From Sulfitobacter sp. SK011 (GTDB lineage: Bacteria; Pseudomonadota; Alphaproteobacteria; Rhodobacterales; Rhodobacteraceae): DNA of 64,000 nt. The stretch covers positions 2,149,574 to 2,213,573 of the forward strand of contig NZ_CP025803.1 of assembly GCF_003352065.1 (NCBI RefSeq), written 5' to 3'. Numbering within the stretch: the stretch's first letter is position 1; each line of letters starts with the position of its first letter. Position numbers and translations under genes: made by a program. Below are positions 55,974 to 64,000 of the stretch, piece after piece. The notes beneath the pieces are model-generated. The model saw only the letters and a program-made list of their open reading frames with translations, was not told where the DNA came from and ran no database searches.

Positions 55974-57489
55974 GGTTCTGAGCCTCAAATGCGGCCCTGA
56001 GGGACCGTCGCAGCAATTTGCCATTGGCACCCAAGGGCAACGCTGGCAGGTGAACATAAAGACGCGGCTGTTTGTAACGCGCCAGCTTGCTCCGGGCATA
56101 AAGGTGCAGGGCGGCCTCGTCCAGTGCGGCGGTGGCGGTATAAAAAGCCGCGATCACAAACACATCCGGTTTGATCTGCACCTGACAGACCCCGATACTG
56201 TCCACGCCGGGAGCATCTGCCAATGCGGCCTCAACCTCAAGGGGCGATACCCGAAAGCCACCTGCGTTCATCATGTCATCGTTGCGGCCCAGATACGTGA
56301 TCTGGCCTGTTGCGTCCATCACGCCTTGGTCGCCCGTCAAGAACCAATCACCCTGAAAGCGTGCCGCAGTTTGATCAGGCGCGCCGAGATAGCCCAGCAT
56401 CAGTCCCGGATCACTGCGGTGAATGGCGATGGTGCCGGGGGTATCTGCGGGCTGAGGTCCATCATCGCCCATGATTGCGACCAGGCGGCCCGGTTGCGGT
56501 CGTCCAATCGTGCTCCCAGTGGCCGGGGCACTGGGGCTGGCCGAGATAAAGGTCGAACATTCCGACATGCCAAAGGCTTCATAAACGGCGGTTCCGGTGG
56601 CCTTTTCCCAAGCTGCCCTGACGGTGCCCGCCATTTTTTCACCAGCACTCAGGCCATGTCGCAGATGCGGCAAATTTGGCGGCAGTTCCTGAGCTGCCAG
56701 AACGTGCCGATACACACCCGGTGCCGCGGCAAAAATCGTCGCCTCGTGACGCGCCAGTAAGGCAGGGATGTCATCGGCTAAGGTGCCGGGTGCCGGGATC
56801 AGCGCCGTTGCCCCGATTGTCCAGGGGTCCATCAACCCGGTGCCAAGCGTATAGGTCCAATTGAACGCGCCTGCGTGCAGCACCCGGTCCGATTGGCGCA
56901 AGCCATACCAGCCGTCAAACATCATCTGCCGCGCCCATATGGCACGGTGCGCGTGCATCACAGCCGTGGATTTGCCCGATGTGCCCGAGGTATAGATGAT
57001 ATAGCCAAGCCGATCCGCATCCCCCATGTGCCAGTCGGCAGCGGGCAAGGCCCACATGGCCTGCAACTCCGGCACAGTCAGGATGCAACCGAACGCGGGG
57101 CAGGCGACCTGCGCATCCCGCAGAATGGCGCGGGGGTTCAGATCGTCGATGATCTTGACCACCTCAGCTTCTGTCAGCGCTGCAGAGGTCGGAACCGGCA
57201 CCATGCCGGCGGCCAATGCGCCCAAATAGCAAAGCGGGAAATCAACGGTATTGCCAAGCCGCATCAACAGGGTGTCACCGGGGATAAACCCCGCACGGAT
57301 CAGCCCGGTGGCAATGCCACGCACCGCACGCTCGACCGCACCGAATGTCCAATCCTGATCGCCATCAGGCGACAGCAGTGACAGGGCAACTTTGTCGCGC
57401 AGATCATCCGCCCGCGCCAGCACATGCGCCGCCAGATTGAACGGGCTGGGGCAGGGGCCAAAGGGGCTGGATTGCAGGGGTTCTGACAT
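55966..57489 (-). CDS. Class I adenylate-forming acyl-CoA ligase
   Basis: The 507-residue protein has AMP-binding motifs: the P-loop YIIYTSGTSGKST near 170, the LTGDQGVMD motif near 390, GRNDDMMNAGGFRVSPLEVE near 410-430, and a C-terminal Lys in GANGKLLRRSL. It activates a carboxylate as acyl-AMP and transfers it to CoA. Wording resembles benzoate-CoA or medium-chain ligases. ATG 57489 (MSEPLQSS) was chosen over TTG/ATG candidates further upstream. It is divergent from an XRE-cupin regulator. Substrate not determined. Confidence 0.9.
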   Translation of the reverse strand: MSEPLQSSPFGPCPSPFNLAAHVLARADDLRDKVALSLLSPDGDQDWTFGAVERAVRGIATGLIRAGFIPGDTLLMRLGNTVDFPLCYLGALAAGMVPVPTSAALTEAEVVKIIDDLNPRAILRDAQVACPAFGCILTVPELQAMWALPAADWHMGDADRLGYIIYTSGTSGKSTAVMHAHRAIWARQMMFDGWYGLRQSDRVLHAGAFNWTYTLGTGLMDPWTIGATALIPAPGTLADDIPALLARHEATIFAAAPGVYRHVLAAQELPPNLPHLRHGLSAGEKMAGTVRAAWEKATGTAVYEAFGMSECSTFISASPSAPATGSTIGRPQPGRLVAIMGDDGPQPADTPGTIAIHRSDPGLMLGYLGAPDQTAARFQGDWFLTGDQGVMDATGQITYLGRNDDMMNAGGFRVSPLEVEAALADAPGVDSIGVCQVQIKPDVFVIAAFYTATAALDEAALHLYARSKLARYKQPRLYVHLPALPLGANGKLLRRSLRAAFEAQNHA

Positions 57490-57555
57490 GCCCCCCGCGC
57501 TAGCGCAGCATCGTGCGCGTTGCAAGAGAGCACACGGGCCGCTATAGCCACCATC

Positions 57556-58179
57556 ATGAGCGTTGAGAGCCCAAAAACCCTGATCCAGGTTGCCCGCACG
57601 TCTGGCGAAACTGACGTGGTGCCCCCCATCGATCTGGGCGCGCGGGTCCGCGAATTGCGCAAGGCGCGCAAATGGACGCTTGAACAGGCGGCAAAACAGG
57701 CGGGCCTTGCGCGGTCCACTTTGTCCAAGATCGAAAATGGACAGATGTCACCGACCTATGATGCGCTGAAAAAGCTCGCGGTGGGGTTGGAAATTTCGGT
57801 GCCGCAACTGTTTACACCCCCTGCGGCGGACAAGATCACCGGGCGCATGGCCCTGACCAAATCAGGGGAAGGGGCGGCCAAGGCCACCACCACCTATGAA
57901 CATGAACTCTTGGCCGATACGCTGCGCAAGAAACAGATGTTACCCTACCGCGCCCTCATTCGGGCCCGCGCCATGGAAGAATTTGACGGCTGGGTGCGCC
58001 ACGACGGCGAAGAATTCCTCTATGTCCTGACCGGGGTCATCCGGCTTTACACAGAATTTTATGAACCCGTGGACATGCGCCGTGGTGACAGTGCCTATTA
58101 CGATGCGGCAATGGGGCACAACGTCATATCAATCAGCCATGAAGATGCGACCATTCTCTGGGTCACGTCCCTGGTCTAG
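57556..58179 (+). CDS. XRE family regulator with C-terminal cupin domain
   Basis: The 207-residue regulator has an N-terminal HTH_3 (ARVRELRKARKWTLEQAAKQ then STLSKIENGQMSPTYDALKK, about 28-70) and a C-terminal cupin (about 120-200: HDGEEFLYVLTGVIRLY and MRRGDSAYYDAAMGH). Such regulators sense small carboxylates or amines. Divergent from the acyl-CoA ligase with 66 bases between, so local control of the ligase is likely. ATG 57556 begins MSVESPK. Convergent with the aquaporin gene, 7 bases between. Confidence 0.92.
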   Translation: MSVESPKTLIQVARTSGETDVVPPIDLGARVRELRKARKWTLEQAAKQAGLARSTLSKIENGQMSPTYDALKKLAVGLEISVPQLFTPPAADKITGRMALTKSGEGAAKATTTYEHELLADTLRKKQMLPYRALIRARAMEEFDGWVRHDGEEFLYVLTGVIRLYTEFYEPVDMRRGDSAYYDAAMGHNVISISHEDATILWVTSLV

Positions 58180-58186
58180 CTTTTTG

Positions 58187-58840
58187 TCATTGTTCGTCGA
58201 ACAACGCCTTGAGGGCGAAATGACCAATGCCCACCGCAACCAGCTGCGCCACGATAAAGGCCGGAATATGTGCCGGATTGATGCCCGCGAACGTATCGGA
58301 AAACCCGCGTGCAATGGTGACAGCCGGATTGGCAAAACTGGTTGAGGCGGTGAACCAATAGGCCCCGGTGATATAAAGTGCCACCAGGGTTGGTACGGCT
58401 TCGGCGCGCGCCTTGAGGCCGCCAAAGATCACCATCAGCAGGCCAAAAGTCGCAATCATCTCTGACAGCCACTGCGCGCCGCCTGTTCGGTGCAAAGTCA
58501 TCGACCATTGCCAAACCGGCAGTTCAAACATGAGGTGCGTGACCAACACGCCGATGATCCCGCCCATGATCTGAGCCGCGATGTATCCCAGCATATCGCG
58601 CATCGGCATGCGACCACGCAACGCAAAGGCCAGGCTTACTGCAGGATTGAAATGCGCCCCGGAAATCGGCCCCAGAACCGCGATGATCACATAAAGCATG
58701 CAGCCCGTGGCAATCGCATTGGCCAGAAGTGTGATCGCCACATTGCCTTGCGCCAGCGACGCCCCCATCACGCCAGAGCCAATGACAGAGACCAGCAGCA
58801 GCGCGGTGCCAAGCCCTTCGGCGACCAATCGGCGGATCAT
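58187..58840 (-). CDS. Aquaporin (MIP family), likely arsenite channel
   Basis: The 217-residue membrane channel has two NPA motifs at 65-67 (GAHFNPAVS) and 171-173 (SFANPAVT), six hydrophobic helices and normal aquaporin length. It overlaps the upstream arsenate reductase in ATGA. This arrangement is known from Sinorhizobium AqpS, which lets arsenite leave the cell by diffusion after reduction. The function is inferred from context and could also be water or glycerol transport. Confidence 0.92.
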   Translation of the reverse strand: MIRRLVAEGLGTALLLVSVIGSGVMGASLAQGNVAITLLANAIATGCMLYVIIAVLGPISGAHFNPAVSLAFALRGRMPMRDMLGYIAAQIMGGIIGVLVTHLMFELPVWQWSMTLHRTGGAQWLSEMIATFGLLMVIFGGLKARAEAVPTLVALYITGAYWFTASTSFANPAVTIARGFSDTFAGINPAHIPAFIVAQLVAVGIGHFALKALFDEQ

Positions 58841-59313
58841 GCGATCAACCCGCTTGTGTTCAGGTGGTCCTGCAGGGTGGCACGGTCCATTGTTTCTAGT
58901 GGGGCGGCCAAGAACGCCTCTGCGCGGCGCTGCAATATGTCAAAGGCATCTGCAAATGCAGCTTCTGCCTGATCGGGGGATGCGGCGGCAGGGTCTTCGA
59001 CACCCCAATGCGCGCGCAGCGGTGCGCCGGGCCAGATCGGACAGGTCTCTGCGGCGGCAGATCCACACACGGTGATCACAATGTCCATCTCGGGTGCATC
59101 GTCAGTGCCAAACTCATCCCAGCTTTTTGATCTGAAGCCAATCGTGTCATGCCCCTTGGCGCTGAGCAGAGCGATGGCATGCGGGTTCACCTGACCCGCT
59201 GGCTGGCTGCCCGCGGAATAGGCGGTGACACGGCCCTTTCCATCATGGTTAAGCAGTGATTCCAACAAGATGGAGCGGGCGGAATTGCCCGTACAGAGGA
59301 CAAGGATGTTCAT
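58837..59313 (-). CDS. arsC: Arsenate reductase/low-molecular-weight phosphatase family
   Basis: The 158-residue protein is of the ArsC LMW phosphatase type. The active-site loop is CTGNSAR, Cys7 and Arg13; the redox pair Cys83 and Cys91 lies in VCGSAAAETCPIWPG, as in thioredoxin-coupled arsenate reductases. It reduces arsenate to arsenite. ATG 59313 was chosen over a TTG at 59322. It overlaps the aquaporin start. No arsR or arsenite pump is adjacent. A divergent promoter is not apparent; the next gene upstream ends 76 bases away. Confidence 0.92.
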   Translation of the reverse strand: MNILVLCTGNSARSILLESLLNHDGKGRVTAYSAGSQPAGQVNPHAIALLSAKGHDTIGFRSKSWDEFGTDDAPEMDIVITVCGSAAAETCPIWPGAPLRAHWGVEDPAAASPDQAEAAFADAFDILQRRAEAFLAAPLETMDRATLQDHLNTSGLIA

Positions 59314-59388
59314 GTGGTACAACGCGCCTTTGGAAAGATAGAAGGATACCTAGTCGCCTATCCGCACGACGTTACGGTTTTATGACAC

Positions 59389-61242
59389 TCAGCCTTTGGG
59401 CTCCCACCACCAAACCTCGGGCATGAAATTCGGGCCATCGCCATAGATCGGCAAGGTTTCGGGGTATTTCATCTGGGCGTCATGCGCGATCAACCCCTCG
59501 TTATATTGCCAGAACGGGATCACATAGCGGCCCGCCGTCAGGACTCGGTCAAGCGCACGCACGGCAGCGGTGAAATCCGTCGCATCGCGCGCCGACAGCA
59601 TCGTGTCGATCAAGGCATCAATCGCAGGTGATTTAACCCCCATCAGATTGCGCGATCCGGGTTGGTCAGCGGCCTCTGAGCCCCAATAGAACTTTTGTTC
59701 ATTGCCGGGGCTCAGCGACAGCGCACGGCGAAAGGTGGTCATGTCGAAGTCAAACTCGTTGGTGCGTGCCACAAACTGCGCATCATCCACTGTTTCGATC
59801 TCGGCCGCGATGCCAAGACGGTTGAGCGCTTGCAGGTACAGCTCGGCGATGGCGAGATCCTGACTGCTGCCTTTTGACATGAGGATCTTGAACGACAACG
59901 GTGCGCCATCCGCGCCGCGCATGGTGCCATCCTTGGCGGAATATCCGGCGGCCTCCAATTGCTTGAGAGCCAACCGGATGCCCGCACGGTTGCGCACTGA
60001 GCCGTCGGCCACAGGCAAAGCGTAGCCGTCGATTGTGCCGGGCAACAACTCATCTGCAAAGGGTGCCAGCAATGACGCGACCTCGGTCGGGGCCGGACCG
60101 GGCTGCATCGCCAGTTGGGAATTGGAATAATAGGACGAAATCCGCGGCAACGCGCCGCCGGTCAATGTCTCGTTGATGTATTCAAAATTGAACGCCGCAA
60201 TCAGCGCATCACGCACCCGCCAGTCGTCAAAAGGTGCACGCCGGGTGTTCATCACAAAACCGGTCATGCCGGATGGCTTTTGATGGGCAAAGCTGGATTT
60301 GACCACGTCACCACGTTCAATGGCAGGAAAGGTGTATTGGCTGGCCCAGGTCTCGGCGTTGAATTCGCGCACCGCCGAAATCTCGCCTGCTTTGAACGCC
60401 TCAAAAAGCACCGCGGCATCGCCGTAAAAATCGATGACGATCTGGTCAAAGTTGTTGGTGCCTTTGCGAAACGGCACATCGACCCCCCAATAATCTGCGT
60501 TCCGGTCCAGCACCACTTGCCGACCCGCCTGATAGTCGCGGACGACGTAGGGGCCAGAGCCAATCGGGATCTCAGCCAGCGGGGCATTGGCAAAATCCTT
60601 GCCATCCCACTGGGCCTTGGAAAGGATCGGGCGCATGCCTGCCAAAAGCGCCAACTCACGGTTGTCGGTGTTGAAGGTGAACCTGACAGAACGCGGGCCG
60701 GTTTGTTCAATCTTTTCAATCTGCGACCGCAGCCCGTGGTATTTTGGGTGCCCAACAGTGCCGAGCGTGTCGTAGGAAAAAATCACATCTTCAACCGTAA
60801 CGGGAGAATCGTCGGAAAAGCGGGCGTCCTCCCGCAACGTGAATTCGACCCAGGACCGGTCATCGGGTGTCTCAACCGATTCGGCCAAAAGACCATAAAG
60901 AGCAAACGGTTCATCCCAGGATCGGCCCATCAGGCTCTCGTGGGTGAAGAATGACAACTGCCATGGCACCGTGCCTTTGCGCACGAACGGATTGAGGCTG
61001 TCAAAGCCGCCCGTATTGCCAAGGGTGATCTTGCCGCCCTTGGGGGCATCGGCGTTCACATAAGGCAATGACACAAAATCAGGTGGTAGGGCAGGGTCAC
61101 CGTACATAGATATCCCATGTTGAGGTTCTGCCGCCGCCATCGCACCCCAGAGAATCAGTGAAGAAACGCCCGCAACGCACCGCATCTTTTGGAAAATATT
61201 TATTGCCATTATTGCAACAATCCCGCTCAGCCCTTGTTTCAT
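59389..61242 (-). CDS. ABC transporter peptide-binding protein, YejA-like
   Basis: The 617-residue periplasmic solute-binding protein (SBP_bac_5 family) has a signal peptide, then ISMYGDPALPPDFVSLPYVN and the phrase APKGGKITLG of the YejA group. Family landmarks FTLREDARFSDDSPVTVEDVI and a conserved C-terminal WYW-like motif are seen. YejA binds peptides such as microcin C. No permease or ATPase gene follows on this strand within reach: the next gene downstream is arsC. The start at ATG 61242 has GGAT upstream; ATG 61209 is possible, giving a shorter signal. Confidence 0.9.
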   Translation of the reverse strand: MKQGLSGIVAIMAINIFQKMRCVAGVSSLILWGAMAAAEPQHGISMYGDPALPPDFVSLPYVNADAPKGGKITLGNTGGFDSLNPFVRKGTVPWQLSFFTHESLMGRSWDEPFALYGLLAESVETPDDRSWVEFTLREDARFSDDSPVTVEDVIFSYDTLGTVGHPKYHGLRSQIEKIEQTGPRSVRFTFNTDNRELALLAGMRPILSKAQWDGKDFANAPLAEIPIGSGPYVVRDYQAGRQVVLDRNADYWGVDVPFRKGTNNFDQIVIDFYGDAAVLFEAFKAGEISAVREFNAETWASQYTFPAIERGDVVKSSFAHQKPSGMTGFVMNTRRAPFDDWRVRDALIAAFNFEYINETLTGGALPRISSYYSNSQLAMQPGPAPTEVASLLAPFADELLPGTIDGYALPVADGSVRNRAGIRLALKQLEAAGYSAKDGTMRGADGAPLSFKILMSKGSSQDLAIAELYLQALNRLGIAAEIETVDDAQFVARTNEFDFDMTTFRRALSLSPGNEQKFYWGSEAADQPGSRNLMGVKSPAIDALIDTMLSARDATDFTAAVRALDRVLTAGRYVIPFWQYNEGLIAHDAQMKYPETLPIYGDGPNFMPEVWWWEPKG

Positions 61243-61288
61243 TGAGCCAATCCATAACCGGGGATTCTAGTGTAATCAAACTTTTAAC

Positions 61289-61317
61289 TTGGCGCGCGGC
61301 GACTGAGCGCTTATAAG
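61289..61317 (+). promoter_or_regulatory. Promoter of the sRNA candidate
   Basis: TTGGCG (61289-61294) and TATAAG (61312-61317) are separated by 17 bases, the ideal sigma-70 spacing. The expected transcription start is near 61324. It points away from the binding-protein gene and into the hairpin/terminator unit described next. Confidence 0.55.
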
Positions 61318-61323
61318 GAAGTT

Positions 61324-61401
61324 ACTGCTCGATAGGTTTCTTGCCTGTATGAAACCTGCCTCAATAACTTAACGCCAGCTTCGTGCTGGCGTTTTTTTTT
61401 T
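61324..61401 (+). ncRNA. Candidate small RNA of about 78 nt
   Basis: Between the promoter at 61289-61317 and a strong terminator lies a short transcript unit. It has a hairpin AGGTTTC (61334-61340)/GAAACCT (61351-61357) with a 10-base loop, a 13-base single-stranded linker, then the terminator hairpin and ten T residues. No gene on the plus strand precedes the terminator, so it cannot close a protein operon. An ATG with seven codons (61350-61373) lies inside but lacks a ribosome site. Size and layout are those of Hfq-type sRNAs. Confidence 0.6.
61371..61401 (+). terminator. Orphan rho-independent terminator
   Basis: AACGCCAGC (61371-61379) pairs with GCTGGCGTT (61385-61393) around a TTCGT loop: nine base pairs, then ten T residues (61392-61401). 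It is the strongest terminator in the window, yet no protein gene precedes it on this strand. Confidence 0.9.
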
Positions 61402-61506
61402 GGCACCCTGTTACCTTGGTCTGCGACACGCCACGCAATTGTGCGTTCCCTTTGCGTGTGCGGCAAGGCATGATGCACATGCAGCATAAAGACAAGGAAA
61501 AGACCC

Positions 61507-62292
61507 ATGGCCTATACAATCGACCTCAGCGGTAAAACCGCGGTGATCACCGGATCAAACTCTGGCATTGGCCTTGGTATCGCATGGGAACTGGCCCGCG
61601 CCGGGGCGGATATTGTGCTGAACTCTTTCACCGATCATGACGAAGATCACGCATTGGCCAAAAAGATCGCGAACGAGACCGGGGTCAAGGCGCGCTATAT
61701 CAAAGCGGACATGTCCAAGGGCGACCAGTGCCGGCAGTTGATCAAAGACGCAGGTGTCTGCGATATTCTGGTGAACAACGCCGGTATTCAACATGTCGCC
61801 CCGATCCCCGATTTCCCGGTTGAGAAATGGGATGCCATTATCGCGATCAACATGTCATCGGCGTTTCATACCACCGCTGTTGCCCTGCCAATGATGCGCG
61901 ACGCGGGCTGGGGCAGGGTGATCAACATCGCCTCGGCGCACGGGCTGACCGCGTCACCCTTCAAAGCGGCCTATATCGCGGCAAAACACGGTATTGTCGG
62001 ATTGACCAAGACCACGGCCCTTGAGACGGCCAAAGAAGACATCACCTGCAACGCGATCTGTCCGGGCTATGTGCTGACCCCAATCGTGGAAAAGCAAATC
62101 CCCGACACGATGAAGGAATACAACATGACCCGCGAAGAGGTCATCGAAAACGTGATGCTGACCCGCCAGCCCAGCAAGGAATTCGCAACGGTTGAACAGA
62201 TGGGCGGTACAGCGACATTCCTCTGCTCTCATGCGGCGGCTCAGATCACCGGCACGACAATCAGTGTCGATGGCGGATGGACGGCGCTGTAG
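61507..62292 (+). CDS. bdhA: 3-hydroxybutyrate dehydrogenase
   Basis: The 261-residue short-chain dehydrogenase has the cofactor motif TGSNSGIG at 15-22, NNAGIQH near 90, and the catalytic Tyr156-x3-Lys160 in AAYIAAKHG. The segment VLTPIVEKQIPDTMKEYNMTREEV is typical of D-3-hydroxybutyrate dehydrogenase. It interconverts 3-hydroxybutyrate and acetoacetate in polyhydroxybutyrate turnover. AAGGAAAAGACCC precedes ATG 61507. The patatin gene begins directly after its stop. Confidence 0.93.
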   Translation: MAYTIDLSGKTAVITGSNSGIGLGIAWELARAGADIVLNSFTDHDEDHALAKKIANETGVKARYIKADMSKGDQCRQLIKDAGVCDILVNNAGIQHVAPIPDFPVEKWDAIIAINMSSAFHTTAVALPMMRDAGWGRVINIASAHGLTASPFKAAYIAAKHGIVGLTKTTALETAKEDITCNAICPGYVLTPIVEKQIPDTMKEYNMTREEVIENVMLTRQPSKEFATVEQMGGTATFLCSHAAAQITGTTISVDGGWTAL

Positions 62293-63324
62293 ATGGCCAA
62301 AAAACGCATCAATCTCGCGCTTCAGGGGGGTGGCGCGCATGGTGCGTTCACCTGGGGTGCGCTTGATCGGTTGCTTCAAGATGATGACATTGAGATTTGC
62401 GGGATATCGGGCACATCGGCAGGAGCATTAAATGGAGCAGCGCTCAAGGCCGGGATGATCACCGGTGGTCGGGACAGCGCGCGCGAAAATCTGGCGTGGC
62501 TGTGGGCGCAAGTATCAGGCGTCAGTGATTTGCGTATGGCCTATTGGATGGCTCCTTTTGGGGTTGGGGCCTTAAGTCAGGCGATGGAATATTCCTTGCC
62601 ACAGGCGCTGTCGAACACCCTGACCAGTATCACGTCGCCCTATGCCTACGGGCCGTTCTACCGCAATCCGCTGTCCGATATCGTGGCAAAGTTTGACTAT
62701 GAGAAAGTGTGCAACAGGATTGGTCCCTTGCTGTTTGTCTGCGCCACGCGGGTGCGCAATGGCAAGATCAAGGTTTTCAGTGGCGATGAAATCACCCCCC
62801 AAGCCTTGATGGCATCGGCCTGCCTGCCAACCGTATTTCAGGCCGTTGAGATTGACGACCCCAGCACCGGGCGCCGCGAAGCATTCTGGGATGGAGGATA
62901 TACCGGGAATCCCGCGCTATTTCCCTTTTTTGGCAATGATTTGCCCGACGATATCGTGGTGATCAACATCAATCCACTGGAGCGCGACAGCATCCCCAAG
63001 ACACCGCAACAGATCCAGAACCGGATCAACGAGATCAGCTTTAATTCAAGCTTGCTGCGAGAACTGCGCGCCATCGAATTTGTGCAACGATTGCTGGACG
63101 ATGGCACAATCCCGCAAGGAAAGATGGCGCGGGTCAATGTTCACATGATCGCAGATGATGCGCTGATGGAACAATTGTCAGTGGCAACCAAGATGACACC
63201 AAACCCAGCGGTCATTGCCAGCCTCAAAGAAGCAGGGTTCAACGCGGCGGATCAGTTTCTGGCCAATCATGGCCAGGATATCGGCAAGCGCAGCTCCACT
63301 GATCTGCCGGGCATGTTCAGTTGA
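62293..63324 (+). CDS. Patatin-like phospholipase family protein
   Basis: The 343-residue protein has the patatin fold: the oxyanion loop GGGAHG at 12-17, the nucleophile Ser42 in GISGTSAG, and the Asp of the dyad in FWDGGYTGNP near 199. It lacks a signal peptide, so it acts inside the cell. It starts on the base following the bdhA stop and must be co-translated. Patatins hydrolyse lipids; next to bdhA it might act on polyhydroxybutyrate or its granule lipids, which is inference. The 3' end overlaps the convergent DUF502 gene by 8 bases. Confidence 0.92.
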   Translation: MAKKRINLALQGGGAHGAFTWGALDRLLQDDDIEICGISGTSAGALNGAALKAGMITGGRDSARENLAWLWAQVSGVSDLRMAYWMAPFGVGALSQAMEYSLPQALSNTLTSITSPYAYGPFYRNPLSDIVAKFDYEKVCNRIGPLLFVCATRVRNGKIKVFSGDEITPQALMASACLPTVFQAVEIDDPSTGRREAFWDGGYTGNPALFPFFGNDLPDDIVVININPLERDSIPKTPQQIQNRINEISFNSSLLRELRAIEFVQRLLDDGTIPQGKMARVNVHMIADDALMEQLSVATKMTPNPAVIASLKEAGFNAADQFLANHGQDIGKRSSTDLPGMFS

Positions 63325-64000
63325 CGGTTTCTTCCGTCTTCTGCTGTTCCTTGGCTTTGACGTTTTCCACCAATTTCAGCAGATCCTGCTGTCCATTCGG
63401 ATCAGGCAAGCCGCTTGGGTAGACAAGCCCGGCTGAAATCACCAGTTTCGCGGAATCCTCAACGCTCATGTCCAGTTCAATCACGTCTTTCTTGGGGACA
63501 AACAGCAAAAAGCCGGACGTAGGGTTGGGCGTGGTAGGTAAAAAGACCGACATCACCTCGCCCGACGGGTCCGATTTTTCGGCCACTTCGCCCTTGGCAC
63601 TGGTCGATATGAACCCAAGCGCCCAGATGCCCCGCCGTGGGTATTCGATCAGACACGCCGTTTCAAAGCTGCGCTCGGACTGGGCAAAGATCGTCTCGGA
63701 AATCTGTTTGATCCCTGAATAGATCGTGCGCACCACCGGGGTGCGTTCAACAAGGCTTTCCGCGAACCTGATAAAAGAGCGGCCCAAGAGGCCCTTGGCG
63801 GTCCAGCCGACGATGATGGTAAAGATCAAAAAGATCACAACGCCAAGGCCGCGCACGTTGATCTGCGACGACGGATCGAGGCCAAAGAAGTCCTGAATCA
63901 TCCGGTCGGGGTGATAGGCCTGGGGCACCAGCGGCAACACCCAGCCGTCGATCCAGCCGACCACCGTCCAGATCAGCCACATGGTCAGGCCAACCGGCGC
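63317..64000 (-). CDS. DUF502 family membrane protein, partial at the window edge
   Basis: The frame enters from beyond the right edge and ends at 63317. Its first visible residues, PVGLTMWLIWTVVGWIDGW, lie inside the usual first helix of DUF502 proteins, so the N-terminus (about 15-25 residues) is missing. The ATG at 63982 is internal. Landmarks are VRGLGVVIFLIFTIIVGW (second helix) and ERTPVVRTIYSGIKQISETI, with the family's hairpin. Function is unknown. Confidence 0.9.
   Translation of the reverse strand, partial: APVGLTMWLIWTVVGWIDGWVLPLVPQAYHPDRMIQDFFGLDPSSQINVRGLGVVIFLIFTIIVGWTAKGLLGRSFIRFAESLVERTPVVRTIYSGIKQISETIFAQSERSFETACLIEYPRRGIWALGFISTSAKGEVAEKSDPSGEVMSVFLPTTPNPTSGFLLFVPKKDVIELDMSVEDSAKLVISAGLVYPSGLPDPNGQQDLLKLVENVKAKEQQKTEETVN

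Noticed and set aside
1-64000. CRISPR arrays, tRNA and rRNA genes
   Set aside because: No regularly spaced repeats, no cloverleaf with GTTC-type T loop and no rRNA segments were recognised on either strand.

Overview
The window looks like a chromosomal segment of an alphaproteobacterium of the order Rhodobacterales, most likely a marine roseobacter. The basis is protein similarity recognised by eye and gene order: the run dusB(nifR3)-ntrB-ntrC-ntrY-ntrX-...-trkA-trkH-hfq-hflX, a fused ispDF, the DUF6477 and DUF6456 families, the small SufBCD-associated membrane protein before mfd, and NtrC/NtrX proteins without the sigma-54 contact loop. No rRNA, tRNA, CRISPR array, transposase, integrase or phage gene was seen. 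Apart from a partial gene at the right edge the content is mostly core genome, and no gene-free stretch exceeds about 265 bases.

Layout. 0-1.1 kb: ribosomal protein operon rplM-rpsI with its promoter, a leader hairpin and a terminator. 1.3-11.8 kb: a luciferase-like oxidoreductase, then minus-strand genes (small membrane protein, TetR regulator, polyphosphate kinase 2, alpha/beta hydrolase, metA, P-loop protein, two EamA transporters, FadL-type porin, guaA). 12-24.5 kb: MttB-like methyltransferase, a split HTH/DUF6456 gene, PagL-like outer-membrane protein, lipA, two cytochromes c, hpt with a tiny overlapping gene, RatA/COQ10-like protein, MmgE/PrpD, amt, cinA-pgpA-ispDF. 24.7-38.3 kb: the nitrogen-regulation and envelope block dusB-ntrB-ntrC-ntrY-ntrX, then trkA-trkH-hfq-hflX. 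38.4-42.8 kb: DUF2177, pseudouridine synthase, penicillin acylase family enzyme, beta-hydroxyacid dehydrogenase. 42.9-47.6 kb: the most accessory-looking part, with an unnamed two-gene module carrying a PD-(D/E)XK-like protein, a SYLF lipoprotein, and a divergent AraC regulator/aldo-keto reductase pair. 47.7-64 kb: hemB, mfd, MFS transporter, a TagD-like protein, a DsbA-like/acyl-CoA ligase pair with a divergent XRE-cupin regulator, arsC-aquaporin, a YejA-like binding protein, a candidate sRNA, bdhA-patatin, and a DUF502 gene running off the edge.

How genes work together. DusB-NtrBC, NtrYX and Amt link nitrogen sensing to ammonium uptake. TrkAH handles potassium, and Hfq/HflX act in post-transcriptional control and ribosome rescue. 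ArsC plus the aquaporin can form an arsenate-to-arsenite export route. bdhA with the patatin suggests polyhydroxybutyrate or hydroxybutyrate turnover.

The signals I rate most worth checking are not protein genes: a complete-looking sRNA unit (promoter, hairpin, strong terminator) at 61.3-61.4 kb, a pseudoknot-capable leader before metA, an inverted repeat around the -10 box of the dusB-ntrBC promoter, a 21-bp-spaced direct repeat before the AraC-controlled reductase, and leader foldings at rplM and hfq. All functional names come from reading the sequence without database searches.
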